Part shown: piece after piece, positions 16,715-26,200 of the stretch | How the letters are laid out: each line of letters starts with the position of its first letter | Position numbering within the stretch: the stretch's first letter is position 1 | Source: Streptomyces sp. NBC_00285 | GTDB lineage: Bacteria; Actinomycetota; Actinomycetes; Streptomycetales; Streptomycetaceae | Reading direction: 5' to 3' | Length of the DNA stretch: 64,000 bases | Assembly: GCF_036174265.1 (NCBI RefSeq) | Contig: NZ_CP108055.1 | Span: 4,030,001-4,094,000, forward strand | Program-made: the position numbers and the translations under genes | Notes under the pieces: generated by a model | Seen by the model: only the letters and a program-made list of their open reading frames with translations | What the model was told of the DNA's origin: nothing | Database searches by the model: none

Positions 16715-17725
16715 TCACCGGAGGGGCCAGGTATACGGTCCCTCCGGGTCGTCCAGCCACGCCCACTCCCGTTCTCCGGCGACCGTGATGCCGTACCGCT
16801 CCCGAGGCGGCTGCCCCTCCCGCTCCCACAGTTCGAGGGCCTCCCGGGGATCAAGGCTGCCGTGGCTCAGGGCCAGCAGGAAGCGGAACAGTTCGCTCTC
16901 GCGGGCCCGGCGCGGCACTCCGTCCAGTTCGACGGCACTCTCTTCGTGCCGGTCGGCGCCCCGCAGCGGCACGAAGTAGGCGGGTGTGGGCAGGAAGCGT
17001 CCCTCGGCGTGGCCGTCGTTCCCGCTCGGCCCGCAGGTCCCGGCCTCCCGCACGGTCAGGGTGATCAGGCCGGTGGCGAGCGGGGCCAGGATCCGCGTGC
17101 CGGGGCGGCACTGGGCGAGCCAGGCGGGCGGGACGGACGGCAGGGTGCAGGTGGCGATGATCCGGTCGAAGGGGGCGCGTTCGGGCACCCCGCGCGCGCC
17201 GTCGCCGGTGACGACCACGGGGTGGTACCCGGCGGCGGCCAGATGCCCGCGCGCCGCCTCGGTGATCTCCGGCTCCAGGTCGACGGTGGTGACGAGACCG
17301 TCGTCGCCGAGCCGGTGCGCGAGCAGCGCCGCGTTGTAGCCGGTGCCTGCGCCGATCTCCAGGACCCGGTCGCCGTCCCGCACGCGCAGCTCGGTCAGCA
17401 TCATCGCCATCAGTGAGGGCTGGCTGCTGGAGGAGACGAGTTCGCCGTCGCGCAGCCGGGTGGCCAGCGGGGTGTCGGCGTACACCCCGCGCAGCCAGCG
17501 TTCCCGTGCGCGCGGGCCGGGGCTCTCGCCCCACCGCCGCTCGTGGCCCCCTGGGACGGCGACGTAGTAGTACGGCACGAACAGGTGCCGCGGAACCGAC
17601 TCGAAGGCCTCCCGCCACACCGGGTCGGCCGCCCAGGCCCCGCTCGCGTCGATGTCCCGCACCAGCGCCGCCCGCGCCGAGACGGCGAGTTCGGCGAGGT
17701 CCCCGTCGAGAGCGTGCGTGCCCAT
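16715..17725 (-). CDS. Protein-L-isoaspartate O-methyltransferase family protein
   Basis: 336 residues from ATG 17725. The AdoMet-binding core is clear: VLEIGAGTGYNAALLA (motif I), VTTVDLEPEI, then VVTGDGARG and FDRIIATCTLPSVPPAWL. The preceding SSSSQPSLMAMML matches the substrate loop of the PIMT family (usually S-Q/xSQP). At 336 residues it is longer than housekeeping PIMT (about 215); the extra C-terminal domain has no recognised fold. Such long actinomycete versions often modify peptides, for example in graspetide clusters, but no precursor gene is seen here. Possible role: repair or modification of Asp/isoAsp in protein or peptide substrates. Confidence 0.82.
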   Translation of the reverse strand: MGTHALDGDLAELAVSARAALVRDIDASGAWAADPVWREAFESVPRHLFVPYYYVAVPGGHERRWGESPGPRARERWLRGVYADTPLATRLRDGELVSSSSQPSLMAMMLTELRVRDGDRVLEIGAGTGYNAALLAHRLGDDGLVTTVDLEPEITEAARGHLAAAGYHPVVVTGDGARGVPERAPFDRIIATCTLPSVPPAWLAQCRPGTRILAPLATGLITLTVREAGTCGPSGNDGHAEGRFLPTPAYFVPLRGADRHEESAVELDGVPRRARESELFRFLLALSHGSLDPREALELWEREGQPPRERYGITVAGEREWAWLDDPEGPYTWPLR

Positions 17726-17793
17726 GTGTCCACTGTGCACCCTGGAAGGGGCTGGTCCTAAGCCTTGAGTCCTCGTCCGCCCCGTCTGAGACC

Positions 17794-18207
17794 ATGGGTC
17801 ATGTGAAAGAGATCCGGCGCGGCACGCTTCAGACGCAGACCTTCTACGAGCAGGTCGGCGGGGAGGAGACCTTCCGCCGCCTCGTCCATCGTTTCTACGA
17901 GGGCGTCGCCGAGGACCCCATACTGCGGCCCATGTATCCCGAGGAGGACCTCGGGCCGGCCGAGGAGCGGCTGGTGCTGTTCCTGATGCAGTACTGGGGC
18001 GGCCCCACGACGTACAGCGACAACCGCGGTCACCCCCGGCTCCGTATGCGTCACGCGCCCTTCGCCGTGGACCGGGCGGCGCACGACGCCTGGCTGAAGC
18101 ACATGCGGGACGCGGTCGACGACCTCGGTCTGTCCGAGGAACACCGGACGCAGCTGTGGGACTACCTGGCATACGCGGCCGCTTCGATGGTGAACACCGC
18201 CGACTGA
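17794..18207 (+). CDS. glbO: Group II truncated hemoglobin (GlbO type)
   Basis: 137 residues from ATG 17794; GTG at 17803 is an equally good start and gives the usual MKEIRRGTLQ form. The trHbII fold is visible: FYEQVGGEETFRRLVHRFYE, PILRPMYPEEDL (F/E-helix), QYWGGPTTYSDNRGHPRLRMRH with the proximal His in this stretch, and a C-terminal helix. It binds heme and oxygen; proposed roles of the family are oxygen delivery or redox/NO handling. It is divergent from the methyltransferase gene with about 70 bp between starts. No Shine-Dalgarno sequence is visible, so the message may be leaderless. Confidence 0.88.
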   Translation: MGHVKEIRRGTLQTQTFYEQVGGEETFRRLVHRFYEGVAEDPILRPMYPEEDLGPAEERLVLFLMQYWGGPTTYSDNRGHPRLRMRHAPFAVDRAAHDAWLKHMRDAVDDLGLSEEHRTQLWDYLAYAAASMVNTAD

Positions 18208-18317
18208 ACCTCCTCGCGAGGTCTGGCCTGTGAGGACCCGATTCCGGTCGCTTTCCGGTTAAGAGTCGTCGGATTCCGATCACGATCCGGTCAAGCCCGC
18301 GCTACAAGCGCTTACCC

Positions 18318-21300
18318 GTGACCGTTCACTCTGACATCCTCGCCCGGAGACTGAAGAACACGGCGGGGGGCCGGGTGACGGGGTTCGGGGGAATTGCACG
18401 TTTCGTGTTCCGGCGTGCGCGGGCGCACCGGCTGCTGCTCGCCGCAGCGTTGCTCACGGTTCTGCTCACCACAGCGGTCCTGGCGACCCTGACCGCCTAC
18501 TCCGGCGCGATCGGCGACGCGGCCCTGGGTCACGCCCTCCAGGATCCCCGCAACGCCGCCGACACCGCGCTGATCGTCAAGGCCGACGTGCCCGAGGAAC
18601 GTCGTAAGGACGCCGACACCGCCGTACGCGACGTGGCGCGGCGGACGTTCGACGGGCTGCCGGTGACCGTGCGGACGCTGTCGCGGTCCGGCCCGTACGC
18701 GCTGCCGCGGTCGCTGCAGCCCGAGGCCGACCGGTCCGGGGAACCGGACCTGACCCACTTCGCGGCACTGGACCGCAGCCGGGTGCGGCTGGTCTCGGGG
18801 CGGTTGCCGCGCCCGGCGCACGGGGTCGTCGAGGTGGCGCTCCCGCAGTCCGCTGCCCGCGTCCTCGGTCTCGGCCCCGGTGACCGCTTCACCCTCGTCG
18901 ACCGTCTGCGCGGCCCCGCGGTGCGGGTCACGGTGACCGGTGTGTACCGGCCCGCCCACACGGACGACCCGTACTGGCTCCTCGACGACCTGCACGGACG
19001 GGGCGTCAACAAGCTCGACTTCACGACGTACGGCCCCCTGCTCGCCGATCCCGGCGCGCTGGCCGACGGGACGGTGAGCGTCGGGGCGTCGGCCTGGCTG
19101 GCGACGGCCGACTACGCGGCGATGACGACCGCGCGCACCGACCCGCTGCGCAAGGCGGCCCTCGCGGGGAACGCAACGCTGCGCAAAGAGCCGTCCCTCG
19201 GCGGCGCCACGATCGCGTCGACCTCCCTGCCGGAGGTCCTGGACCGCACCGACCGTTCGCTGCTCGTCTCCCGCTCCACCCTGCTGATCGTCGCCCTCCA
19301 ACTGGTGCTCCTCGCGGGCTGCGCCCTGCTGCTGGTGGCGGGGCTGCTGAGCAGTGAGCGCACGGGCGAGAGCCGGCTGCTGCTGGCGCGCGGTGCCTCC
19401 CGGGCCCGGATCGCGGGCCTCGCCGCCCTGGAGGGGGCGCTGCTCGCGGCGCCCGCACTGCTCTGCGCACCACTGCTGACGGCCCCGCTGACCCATCTGC
19501 TGGCCGGGCGGGGCCCGTTGGCCCGGATCGGGCTGCGCCTGGAGGTGCCGTCGGACGGCCGGGCCGAGGTGTGGCTGGTGGCCGCCGGTGTGGCGCTCGG
19601 GTGCGCGCTGGCGGTGACCCTGCCCGCGCTGACCTCCTCCTTCGCGCGCGGCCGGGCGCGGGCACTGCCGGGTGCTGTACGGGCGGGGGCGGACCTCGGA
19701 CTGCTGGCCGTGGCCGGGGTGGCATACTGGCAGCTCAGCCACCAGACCTCCGGTGCCGTCACCGACGACAGCGCCGGGGTGCTGGGCGTGGATCCGCTGC
19801 TGGTGGCGGCGCCCGCGCTCGCGCTGCTGGCCGGGACCGTGCTGACGCTGCGTCTGCTGCCGCCGCTGGCCCGCCTCGCCGAACGCCGGGCGGTGGGCGG
19901 CCGCGGACTGACCGCGGCCCTGGCGGGCTGGCAGATCGCCCGCCGCCCGATGCGCGGGGCGGGCCCGGTGCTGCTCCTGGTCCTCGCGGTGGCGCTGGGC
20001 ATGCTGGCGATCGGGCAGGGTGCCTCCTGGAGCCGTTCGCAGTCCGACCAGGCGGACTTCCGCGCCGGAACCCCGGTGCGGGTCCTGTCCTCCGGGGACG
20101 CGGGTCTCGGCCGCACCGAGGAGTTCGCGGCCGTCCCGGGCGTCCGGCGGACCGCGCCCGCCGTCCGCTCCGAGATGCCGCTGTCCGGCAGCCGGGTGGC
20201 GACGGTGCTGGCGCTGGACACCTCGCGCGCCTCGGTGCTGATCCGTTCCGACCTGCACTCCGGACCGCTCCTCAAGGGGCTCGGCCCCAAGGGCGCGACG
20301 ACGGGCGTGCGGCTGCCCGCGGACACGGCCCGGCTGCGGCTGTCGGTGAGTCTGCGCGGTTCCGTCCCCAGTACGACGACGCAGACCACCGTCACGCTGG
20401 AGGACGCCTACGGCACCCCCTACCGGATCCCGGCCGGCCAACTCCCCGCCGACGGACGGGTGCACGCCCTGGACGTCTATGCGTCCGGGGGCCCTCTGAC
20501 CCTCACCTCCCTGGAACTGGTCGTCCCCGTCCCCAGCGGCGAGGCCGAACAACACCGGCTCACCGTGCGCGAGTTGACGGCCACGGGCACCGACGGGACG
20601 GTACGGCGACTGGAGTTGCCCACCTCCTGGACGGCCACCTCGCAGACCGAGGGGGTGACCTCGACGTCGGACGCCAAGGCCGGAGCGACCGATCCGCGCC
20701 TGAGTTCGCACTCAGGGCAGCTGACCGTGGACTACGGCACCGGGTACATCCCGTCCGACGACACCTGGAGTGTGGGGTCCTTGACGGTCCGGATGAGGGC
20801 CCCGCAGCCGGAGCCGGACGACATCACGGGCGTCGCGACCGAGCGCTTCCTCACCTCGGCGGGCGCCTCCGTCGGGGAGCGGATGGATGTGCCGCTGGGC
20901 GGCGAGACCGTATCGGTGCGGATCGTGCGCTCGGTACGGGAGATCCCCACGGCCGCGGACGACGGCGGGGCCCTGCTGATCGATCTGCGGTCCGTGAACC
21001 GGGTGTTGCAGGCGGAGTACAGCCGCAGCCTGGAGCCGACCGAGTGGTGGCTGTCGACCGCCCCGGGCGCCTCGGACCGGGTCGCCGCGGCGCTACGGGC
21101 CCGGCCCGACATGGACCCGACGCAGGTCGTGGTGCGGGACGAACTCGCCCGGCAGTTGCGTGACGACCCGTTCGGCGCGGGCCCCGAGGCCGCGTTCACG
21201 GCGGCGGCCGGGGTGGCGGCGGCGCTGGCCGCGGTCGGGTTCGCGGTGAGCGCGGCGGGGTCGCTGCGGGAGCGGGGCGCCGAGTTCGCCGTCCTGCGCG

Positions 21301-21599
21301 CCCTGGGGGCCCCGCGCCGACGGCTGGCCCGGGCGGTCGCCGTGGAGCAGAGCGTCCTGGTGGTGCTCGCGCTGCTGGTGGGCGCGCTGCTGGGCGCGGT
21401 TCTGACCCGGGCGGTGGTCCCGCTGATCGTGCTGACGGACGAGGCGACCCGGCCGGTCCCCGTGGTCCTGGTCCAACTCCCGCTCGCCCGGGCGGCCGTA
21501 CTTCTGGCGGCGGTGGCCCTCGCCCCGCTCCTGGTCACGGCGGCGCTCGCGCTGCGACGGGCGGATCCGGCGCGGGCGCTGCGTGAGGGGGGTGAGTGA
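18318..21599 (+). CDS. Large FtsX-type ABC transporter permease
   Basis: 1093 residues from GTG 18318. The layout is an N-terminal helix (LLLAAALLTVLLTTAVLATL), a long extracytoplasmic region, a cluster of helices around residues 320-560, a second large outer domain, and a C-terminal FtsX core of three helices (AAALAAVGFAVSAAGSL, LVVLALLVGALLGAVL, AAVLLAAVALAPLLVTAALAL). ERGAEFAVLRALGAPRRRL is the typical cytoplasmic FtsX loop contacting the ATPase. No ligand can be named; the MacB/LolC-like group acts by mechanotransmission on lipoproteins, peptides or wall enzymes. It is co-directional with a second such permease and an ATPase. Confidence 0.85.
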   Translation: MTVHSDILARRLKNTAGGRVTGFGGIARFVFRRARAHRLLLAAALLTVLLTTAVLATLTAYSGAIGDAALGHALQDPRNAADTALIVKADVPEERRKDADTAVRDVARRTFDGLPVTVRTLSRSGPYALPRSLQPEADRSGEPDLTHFAALDRSRVRLVSGRLPRPAHGVVEVALPQSAARVLGLGPGDRFTLVDRLRGPAVRVTVTGVYRPAHTDDPYWLLDDLHGRGVNKLDFTTYGPLLADPGALADGTVSVGASAWLATADYAAMTTARTDPLRKAALAGNATLRKEPSLGGATIASTSLPEVLDRTDRSLLVSRSTLLIVALQLVLLAGCALLLVAGLLSSERTGESRLLLARGASRARIAGLAALEGALLAAPALLCAPLLTAPLTHLLAGRGPLARIGLRLEVPSDGRAEVWLVAAGVALGCALAVTLPALTSSFARGRARALPGAVRAGADLGLLAVAGVAYWQLSHQTSGAVTDDSAGVLGVDPLLVAAPALALLAGTVLTLRLLPPLARLAERRAVGGRGLTAALAGWQIARRPMRGAGPVLLLVLAVALGMLAIGQGASWSRSQSDQADFRAGTPVRVLSSGDAGLGRTEEFAAVPGVRRTAPAVRSEMPLSGSRVATVLALDTSRASVLIRSDLHSGPLLKGLGPKGATTGVRLPADTARLRLSVSLRGSVPSTTTQTTVTLEDAYGTPYRIPAGQLPADGRVHALDVYASGGPLTLTSLELVVPVPSGEAEQHRLTVRELTATGTDGTVRRLELPTSWTATSQTEGVTSTSDAKAGATDPRLSSHSGQLTVDYGTGYIPSDDTWSVGSLTVRMRAPQPEPDDITGVATERFLTSAGASVGERMDVPLGGETVSVRIVRSVREIPTAADDGGALLIDLRSVNRVLQAEYSRSLEPTEWWLSTAPGASDRVAAALRARPDMDPTQVVVRDELARQLRDDPFGAGPEAAFTAAAGVAAALAAVGFAVSAAGSLRERGAEFAVLRALGAPRRRLARAVAVEQSVLVVLALLVGALLGAVLTRAVVPLIVLTDEATRPVPVVLVQLPLARAAVLLAAVALAPLLVTAALALRRADPARALREGGE

Positions 21600-21600
21600 G

Positions 21601-24411
21601 GTGAGGTTCTCCAAGGCCCGAGGGGCGAGGTTCTTCAAGGCCCGCGGCACGGACGTCGAGCCGGTGACCGTGCCCTGGGTCCGGACCCGGCTGCGCACCG
21701 CGCCCGGCACCGCGATGGCGCTCGCGCTGCTGGTCGCGCTGACGGCGTGCCTCGCGGCAGCCTTCCCGCGGGCCGTCGACCGGTACGAGGACGCGGGACT
21801 GCGCCGCGCCGCCGAACAGGCCCGCCCCGACCGGACCGGCATCCAGGTGTACGCCCCGCAGCCCTCCCTGATGGAGCGGCAGGGCATGCGCGAGGACGAC
21901 CTGCGCCCCGACGCGCTGGCCCGGCAGTACGCCAAGATCCGCGCCCTGGTCCCGCGCCCCCTCGTCCTCGACGACGACCAGTCGACGTACGGCGTGCGCA
22001 CCGTCGTGAACCTCCCGGTACCGGACCCGTGGCTGCCGCAGCCGACCGGGAAACCCGCCGAGATGGTCCTGATCGCCCAGCAGGGCCTCGCCGGCCACTC
22101 CTCCGTGGACCGGGGGCGTCTGCCGCACGCCGACGCCACGGTGACCTCCGCGACCGGCAAGGTGGAGGCCGCGGTCTCCGCCGAGACCGCCAGAGCCCTG
22201 CACATCCGGGTCGGTTCGGTGCTCCACGTCCCCGCGGGCAACCACATCCTCGCCGTCCATGTCACCGGCATCGTCACCCCGCGCGACCCCCAGGGCGCCT
22301 GGTGGTCCACCAAGTCCCTCCTGCGCACCCCCTCCCTGATCCACGAGCCCGCGCCGTCCGTCGACATGTACTGGCTCGGCGCCCTGCTCCTGGCCCCCGA
22401 CGCGGCCCCCGTCCTGCTGGCCCCCGGCCCGGGAAACCCGGAGCGCTACTGGCAGTTGGCGCCATCCGTGACGGGTCTCCGGGCCCGCGACACACAGGCC
22501 CTGCGGTCGGCGATCGCGTCCCTGGAAGCCGGTCCGGCGCTGCAGAAGATCCGCCTGAAGATCGACGGCCCGCCGACCGAACTCACCGCGTACGAGAGCC
22601 AGACCGACATCTCCACCGGCCTCGGCGACGTCCTCATCGACTTCGACACGCTCCGCAAGGGAGTCACCCCGCTCGTCGCGGTCGCCGCGTTCGGCACCGG
22701 GACGGTCGCCGCCGTGGTCCTCCTCATGGCGGGCGGTCTCACCGCCGACCGCCGCCGCGCCGAACTCGCCCTGCTGCGCGCCCGCGGCGCCTCCCTGCGC
22801 GGCCTGACGGCCCGGCTCCTCGCCGAGACGGCGGTCGTGGCCGTCCCCGCCGGCGCCCTGGGTCTCGCCGCGGCGCTGCTCGCGCTCCCCGGGGCCCGTA
22901 CCGCCCACGCCGTGTGGGCCGCCGCCGCGGTCACCGCCGTCACCTGCGCGGCCCTCCCGCTCCGCGCGGCGGCCGCCCACCGCCTGGTCCGCATCCACTC
23001 GGGCCGCGAGGACGTGTCGTCGGTACGGCCCTCCCGGCGCCGTACGGTCGCCGAACTGACGCTGCTGGTGCTGGCGGCCGGGGCGGTGGAGTCGCTGCGG
23101 CGCCGTGGCACCTCGGGTCCCTCCGACGACCTGGTCTCCCTGGCACCGGTGCTGGTGGCGGTGATCGCGGCGCTGGTCCTGGTCCGCCTGTACCCGCTCC
23201 CGCTGCGGGGCCTGGCCCGCCGGGCCGCCCGGCTGCGCGGTGCGGTGACCCACCTGTCGCTGGCGAGAGCGGGCCGCACCTCGGCCTCCGCCGTCCTGCC
23301 CCTCCTCGCCCTGCTGACCGCCCTGACCACGGCGGCCTTCGGCGGCTCGGTCCTGGCGGGTGTGCGGGAGGCCCGCGACCACGCCGCCCTCCTCTCGGTC
23401 GGCGCCGACGCGCGCGTGGAGACGGCCCTGGACGCCGCGGAACCGCTCCCCTCCGGGCTGCCTGAGCGGCTGCGCCGGTCCCCGGGGGTGAGCGATGTGT
23501 CCGCGGTGAGCATCACCTACGAGGCGAAGCCCGACAACAGCCCCCAAGCGGTGCCCTTGGTCGGGGTGAACCCCTCCGACTACGCGGCCCTGTCGACACG
23601 GACCGGCCAGGGCGCCTTCACCGAGGCCCGGCTGAACCGGCCGGCCGACGGAGCCGCGATCCCCGCGCTCGCCGCCACGGCCACCGCCCGGACGTACGGC
23701 ACCCGGCCCTTCCCGGTCCTCCTCCCGGACGGCAGCACACTCACCGTCCGCATCACCGCCGTTCTCGACCGGACACCCGCACTGACGGGGTCGGACTTCC
23801 TGGTCGTGAACCGTACGGCGCTGAGCGAGACGGCCGCGCGGCCGACGGAAATGCTGCTGACGGGGAAGGGACTGGACGGCGACGCGCTGCGCAAGGCGGC
23901 CCCGAAGAGGGCGTCCGTGTACCTGAGGTCCGAGGAGCGGGAGCGCTACGTCGACTCCCCCCTGCAGACCGGCGCGGAACGCGTCTACACGACGGCGGTG
24001 GCGGCCGGCACGGGATACGCCGTCCTGGCGCTCTTCCTGTCCCTGCTGCGCACGGCCCCGGAACGGACGGCCCTGCTGGCCCGTCTGCGCACGATGGGCC
24101 TGACCCGGGCGGCCGGCCGCCGCCTCCTGATCCTGGAGTCCCTCCCCCAGGCCCTGTCGGCCGCACTGGGCGGCGCCCTCACGGGCTGGGCCGCCATCCT
24201 GCTCCTCGCCCCGGGATTCGACCTGACGGCCATCGCCCTGCCCTCGGCCCAACCCTCTTCGGGCGGAGCGCAGTTGCGCATGGACGTGCTGTCGCTGGCG
24301 GTACCGGGTGCGGCGGTCCTGCTGCTGGCGGTGGGGATGGGGATCGGACAGGCGTGGTGGTCGGGCAGACGCGGGTCGGTCAGGGAACTCAGAGCGGGGG
24401 ACGCGAGATGA
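21601..24411 (+). CDS. Second large FtsX-type ABC transporter permease
   Basis: 936 residues if GTG 21601 is used; in-frame GTGs at 21583 and 21592 are alternatives, and the AGGGGGG at 21586-21592 favours 21601. It begins one base after the previous stop. Helices: AMALALLVALTACLAAAF near the N-terminus, GTGTVAAVVLLMAGGLTA with the FtsX loop AELALLRARGASLRGL, then several in the middle, and a C-terminal set (TGYAVLALFLSLLRTAPERTALLARLRTMGL). The pair with the 1093-residue protein plus one ATPase is a common actinomycete heteromeric transporter without known substrate. Confidence 0.84.
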   Translation: MRFSKARGARFFKARGTDVEPVTVPWVRTRLRTAPGTAMALALLVALTACLAAAFPRAVDRYEDAGLRRAAEQARPDRTGIQVYAPQPSLMERQGMREDDLRPDALARQYAKIRALVPRPLVLDDDQSTYGVRTVVNLPVPDPWLPQPTGKPAEMVLIAQQGLAGHSSVDRGRLPHADATVTSATGKVEAAVSAETARALHIRVGSVLHVPAGNHILAVHVTGIVTPRDPQGAWWSTKSLLRTPSLIHEPAPSVDMYWLGALLLAPDAAPVLLAPGPGNPERYWQLAPSVTGLRARDTQALRSAIASLEAGPALQKIRLKIDGPPTELTAYESQTDISTGLGDVLIDFDTLRKGVTPLVAVAAFGTGTVAAVVLLMAGGLTADRRRAELALLRARGASLRGLTARLLAETAVVAVPAGALGLAAALLALPGARTAHAVWAAAAVTAVTCAALPLRAAAAHRLVRIHSGREDVSSVRPSRRRTVAELTLLVLAAGAVESLRRRGTSGPSDDLVSLAPVLVAVIAALVLVRLYPLPLRGLARRAARLRGAVTHLSLARAGRTSASAVLPLLALLTALTTAAFGGSVLAGVREARDHAALLSVGADARVETALDAAEPLPSGLPERLRRSPGVSDVSAVSITYEAKPDNSPQAVPLVGVNPSDYAALSTRTGQGAFTEARLNRPADGAAIPALAATATARTYGTRPFPVLLPDGSTLTVRITAVLDRTPALTGSDFLVVNRTALSETAARPTEMLLTGKGLDGDALRKAAPKRASVYLRSEERERYVDSPLQTGAERVYTTAVAAGTGYAVLALFLSLLRTAPERTALLARLRTMGLTRAAGRRLLILESLPQALSAALGGALTGWAAILLLAPGFDLTAIALPSAQPSSGGAQLRMDVLSLAVPGAAVLLLAVGMGIGQAWWSGRRGSVRELRAGDAR

Positions 24412-24571
24412 GGCACGGTGTCACGCCTGCCGCACCCCCACGCGGGTTCAGTCGTCGATACGCGGCTCCGCCCCATGGACGCGACCGGCCCCCACGGACC
24501 AGCAGCGGCCCGACGACCGCGCCCCGCACCCCTGCGCACCCCGCACCGGACCACAGTCCAGGAGACGGCCA

Positions 24572-25531
24572 GTGACCACGAACCCCACCCTCACCGACCT
24601 GGCCCAGAAGGCGACCGAGGCCCGCTCCCGTCCCACCTACGGCCATGACGCGCTGATCACCTGCGACAGGCTCGTCCGTATCTTCACCACGGACGGTGTG
24701 GAGGTCCAGGCGCTGCAGGGACTCGACCTCCTGGTCCGCGAGGGCGAACTGCTCGCCCTGGTGGGCGCGTCCGGCAGCGGCAAGTCCACCTTGATGAACA
24801 TCCTCGCCGGCCTCGACACCCCCACCGCCGGCGCGGCCAGAGTCGCGGGCCACGACCTGCTCACCATGACGTCGAAGGACCGTCTGGCCTACCGCCGCGA
24901 AACGGTCGGCTTCGTCTGGCAGCAGACCTCCCGCAACCTGCTCCCCTACCTCACCGCGGCCCAGAACATCACCCTGCCCATCCAGCTCTCCGGCGCCACG
25001 AAGCGTCGCCGCGCCCACACCGAACGAGCCCTGGAACTACTGGAGTTGCTGGGGGTGGCCGACTGTCGCAACCGCCGCCCCCACCAGATGTCGGGCGGTC
25101 AGCAGCAACGCGTGGCGATAGCGGTGGCGTTGGCCAACAGCCCCGCGGTCCTGCTCGCCGACGAGCCGACGGGTGAACTCGACTCCCAGACCGCGGAACA
25201 GATCTTCGCCGCGTTCCGCACCGCCAACGAACAGCTCGGCACGACGATCGTCATCGTCACCCACGACCAGGCGGTGGCGAGCGAGGTCCGCCGGACGGTG
25301 GCCATCAGGGACGGCCGTACGTCCACGGAGGTCCTGCGCCGCAGCGAGGTGGACGCGGCCACGGGCCATGAAACCCTGGTCGCCCGCGAGTACGCGATGC
25401 TGGACCGCGCCGGCCGTCTCCAGCTCCCGAAGGAGTACACCGAGGCGCTGGGCATGCGCGACCGAGTCGCGCTGGAACTGGAGCCGGATCACATCGGCGT
25501 ATGGCCGGACGACAGCACCGGCCGGGACTGA
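24572..25531 (+). CDS. ABC transporter ATPase with an AbrB-like C-terminal tail
   Basis: 319 residues from GTG 24572 with GGAG upstream. Walker A is GASGSGKST, the Q-loop WQQTSRNLL, the signature MSGGQQQRV and Walker B AVLLADEPTGELDS followed by VTHD; this is the LolD/MacB-type ATPase for the two permeases. After the ATPase domain, about residues 276-316 read MLDRAGRLQLPKEYTEALG followed by MRDRVALELEPDHIGVWPD. This matches the swapped-hairpin SpoVT/AbrB/MazE pattern (GR-hydrophobic-P-KE ... LG ... D-x-hydrophobic). Such a tail is uncommon on ABC ATPases and could bind DNA or serve dimerisation. A 55-codon open frame (24408-24575) fills the gap to the permease but looks like a spacer. Confidence 0.88.
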   Translation: MTTNPTLTDLAQKATEARSRPTYGHDALITCDRLVRIFTTDGVEVQALQGLDLLVREGELLALVGASGSGKSTLMNILAGLDTPTAGAARVAGHDLLTMTSKDRLAYRRETVGFVWQQTSRNLLPYLTAAQNITLPIQLSGATKRRRAHTERALELLELLGVADCRNRRPHQMSGGQQQRVAIAVALANSPAVLLADEPTGELDSQTAEQIFAAFRTANEQLGTTIVIVTHDQAVASEVRRTVAIRDGRTSTEVLRRSEVDAATGHETLVAREYAMLDRAGRLQLPKEYTEALGMRDRVALELEPDHIGVWPDDSTGRD

Positions 25532-26200
25532 TCAGCGCACACTGACGCCGAGGGCCCCAAGTCCCCCTTGGCGTACGGCGATCGAGCCGTACGGCGTACG
25601 CAGCCGCAGCCACGCCCCCGACGAGACGAGCGCCCACTGCCCTCCGGGCCGCAGGAACCCCAGCGACTGGGCCGCGTGCACGGCCCGTACCGGAAGCCGG
25701 GTGTCCCCCACGGTCCGGGACCAGATCTCCCGCCCGATCCGGTCGAGTTCGGCCCGCGTCCGCTCCTCGGGCCCCAACTCCTCCGTACGGGACCGGAATT
25801 CGGCGACCCCGGCACGCACGAGCGCCCGCAGTGCATCCGCCGTCGGCAACCCGGCCACCGCCTGCCAGTCACCGCGCGGCGGCAGCACCCCGGCCCACGG
25901 CGGCCCGGTCACCGCGTCGGGCACGACAGCTGTGCCCGCGGCCTCGTCGACGGACTCCAGCAGCTCACCGGCGGACACGGTCACGTCGAGCGTGGCGTCC
26001 AGGCCGTTCTCGTACGGCTTCGCCAGGCGCACCGCCCGGATCGCCAGCACCTCGAAGGACGGCGGCCGCCCGAAGACGGCAAGCGCGGTCCCGGCCCCCT
26101 GGAGGCGTACCGCGGCCGAGCGGTCGTAGTGGAGCAGCCGGGAGAGGAAGGCCGCGAGGTCGGCCGCCTCCCCTTCGTCGGCGAGGTGGAGCACCGTCAT
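25532..26200 (-). CDS. Conserved protein of unknown function downstream of a thioesterase
   Basis: 222 residues from ATG 26200, whose codon overlaps the thioesterase stop (ATGA type overlap), so the two are coupled. I do not recognise the family. No signal, membrane helix or metal motif is seen. The N-terminal third (AADLAAFLSRLLHYDRSAAVRLQ) and middle (LDATLDVTVSAGELLESVDE) look globular. Its stop abuts the convergent ATPase stop with no gap. Function unknown; the thioesterase coupling hints at acyl metabolism. Confidence 0.75.
   Translation of the reverse strand: MTVLHLADEGEAADLAAFLSRLLHYDRSAAVRLQGAGTALAVFGRPPSFEVLAIRAVRLAKPYENGLDATLDVTVSAGELLESVDEAAGTAVVPDAVTGPPWAGVLPPRGDWQAVAGLPTADALRALVRAGVAEFRSRTEELGPEERTRAELDRIGREIWSRTVGDTRLPVRAVHAAQSLGFLRPGGQWALVSSGAWLRLRTPYGSIAVRQGGLGALGVSVR

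Noticed and set aside
24408..24575. 55-codon frame starting at ATGA of the second permease and running into the ATPase start
   Set aside because: Pro/Arg-rich, no ribosome site of its own beyond overlap, no recognisable feature; more likely leader of the ATPase gene.
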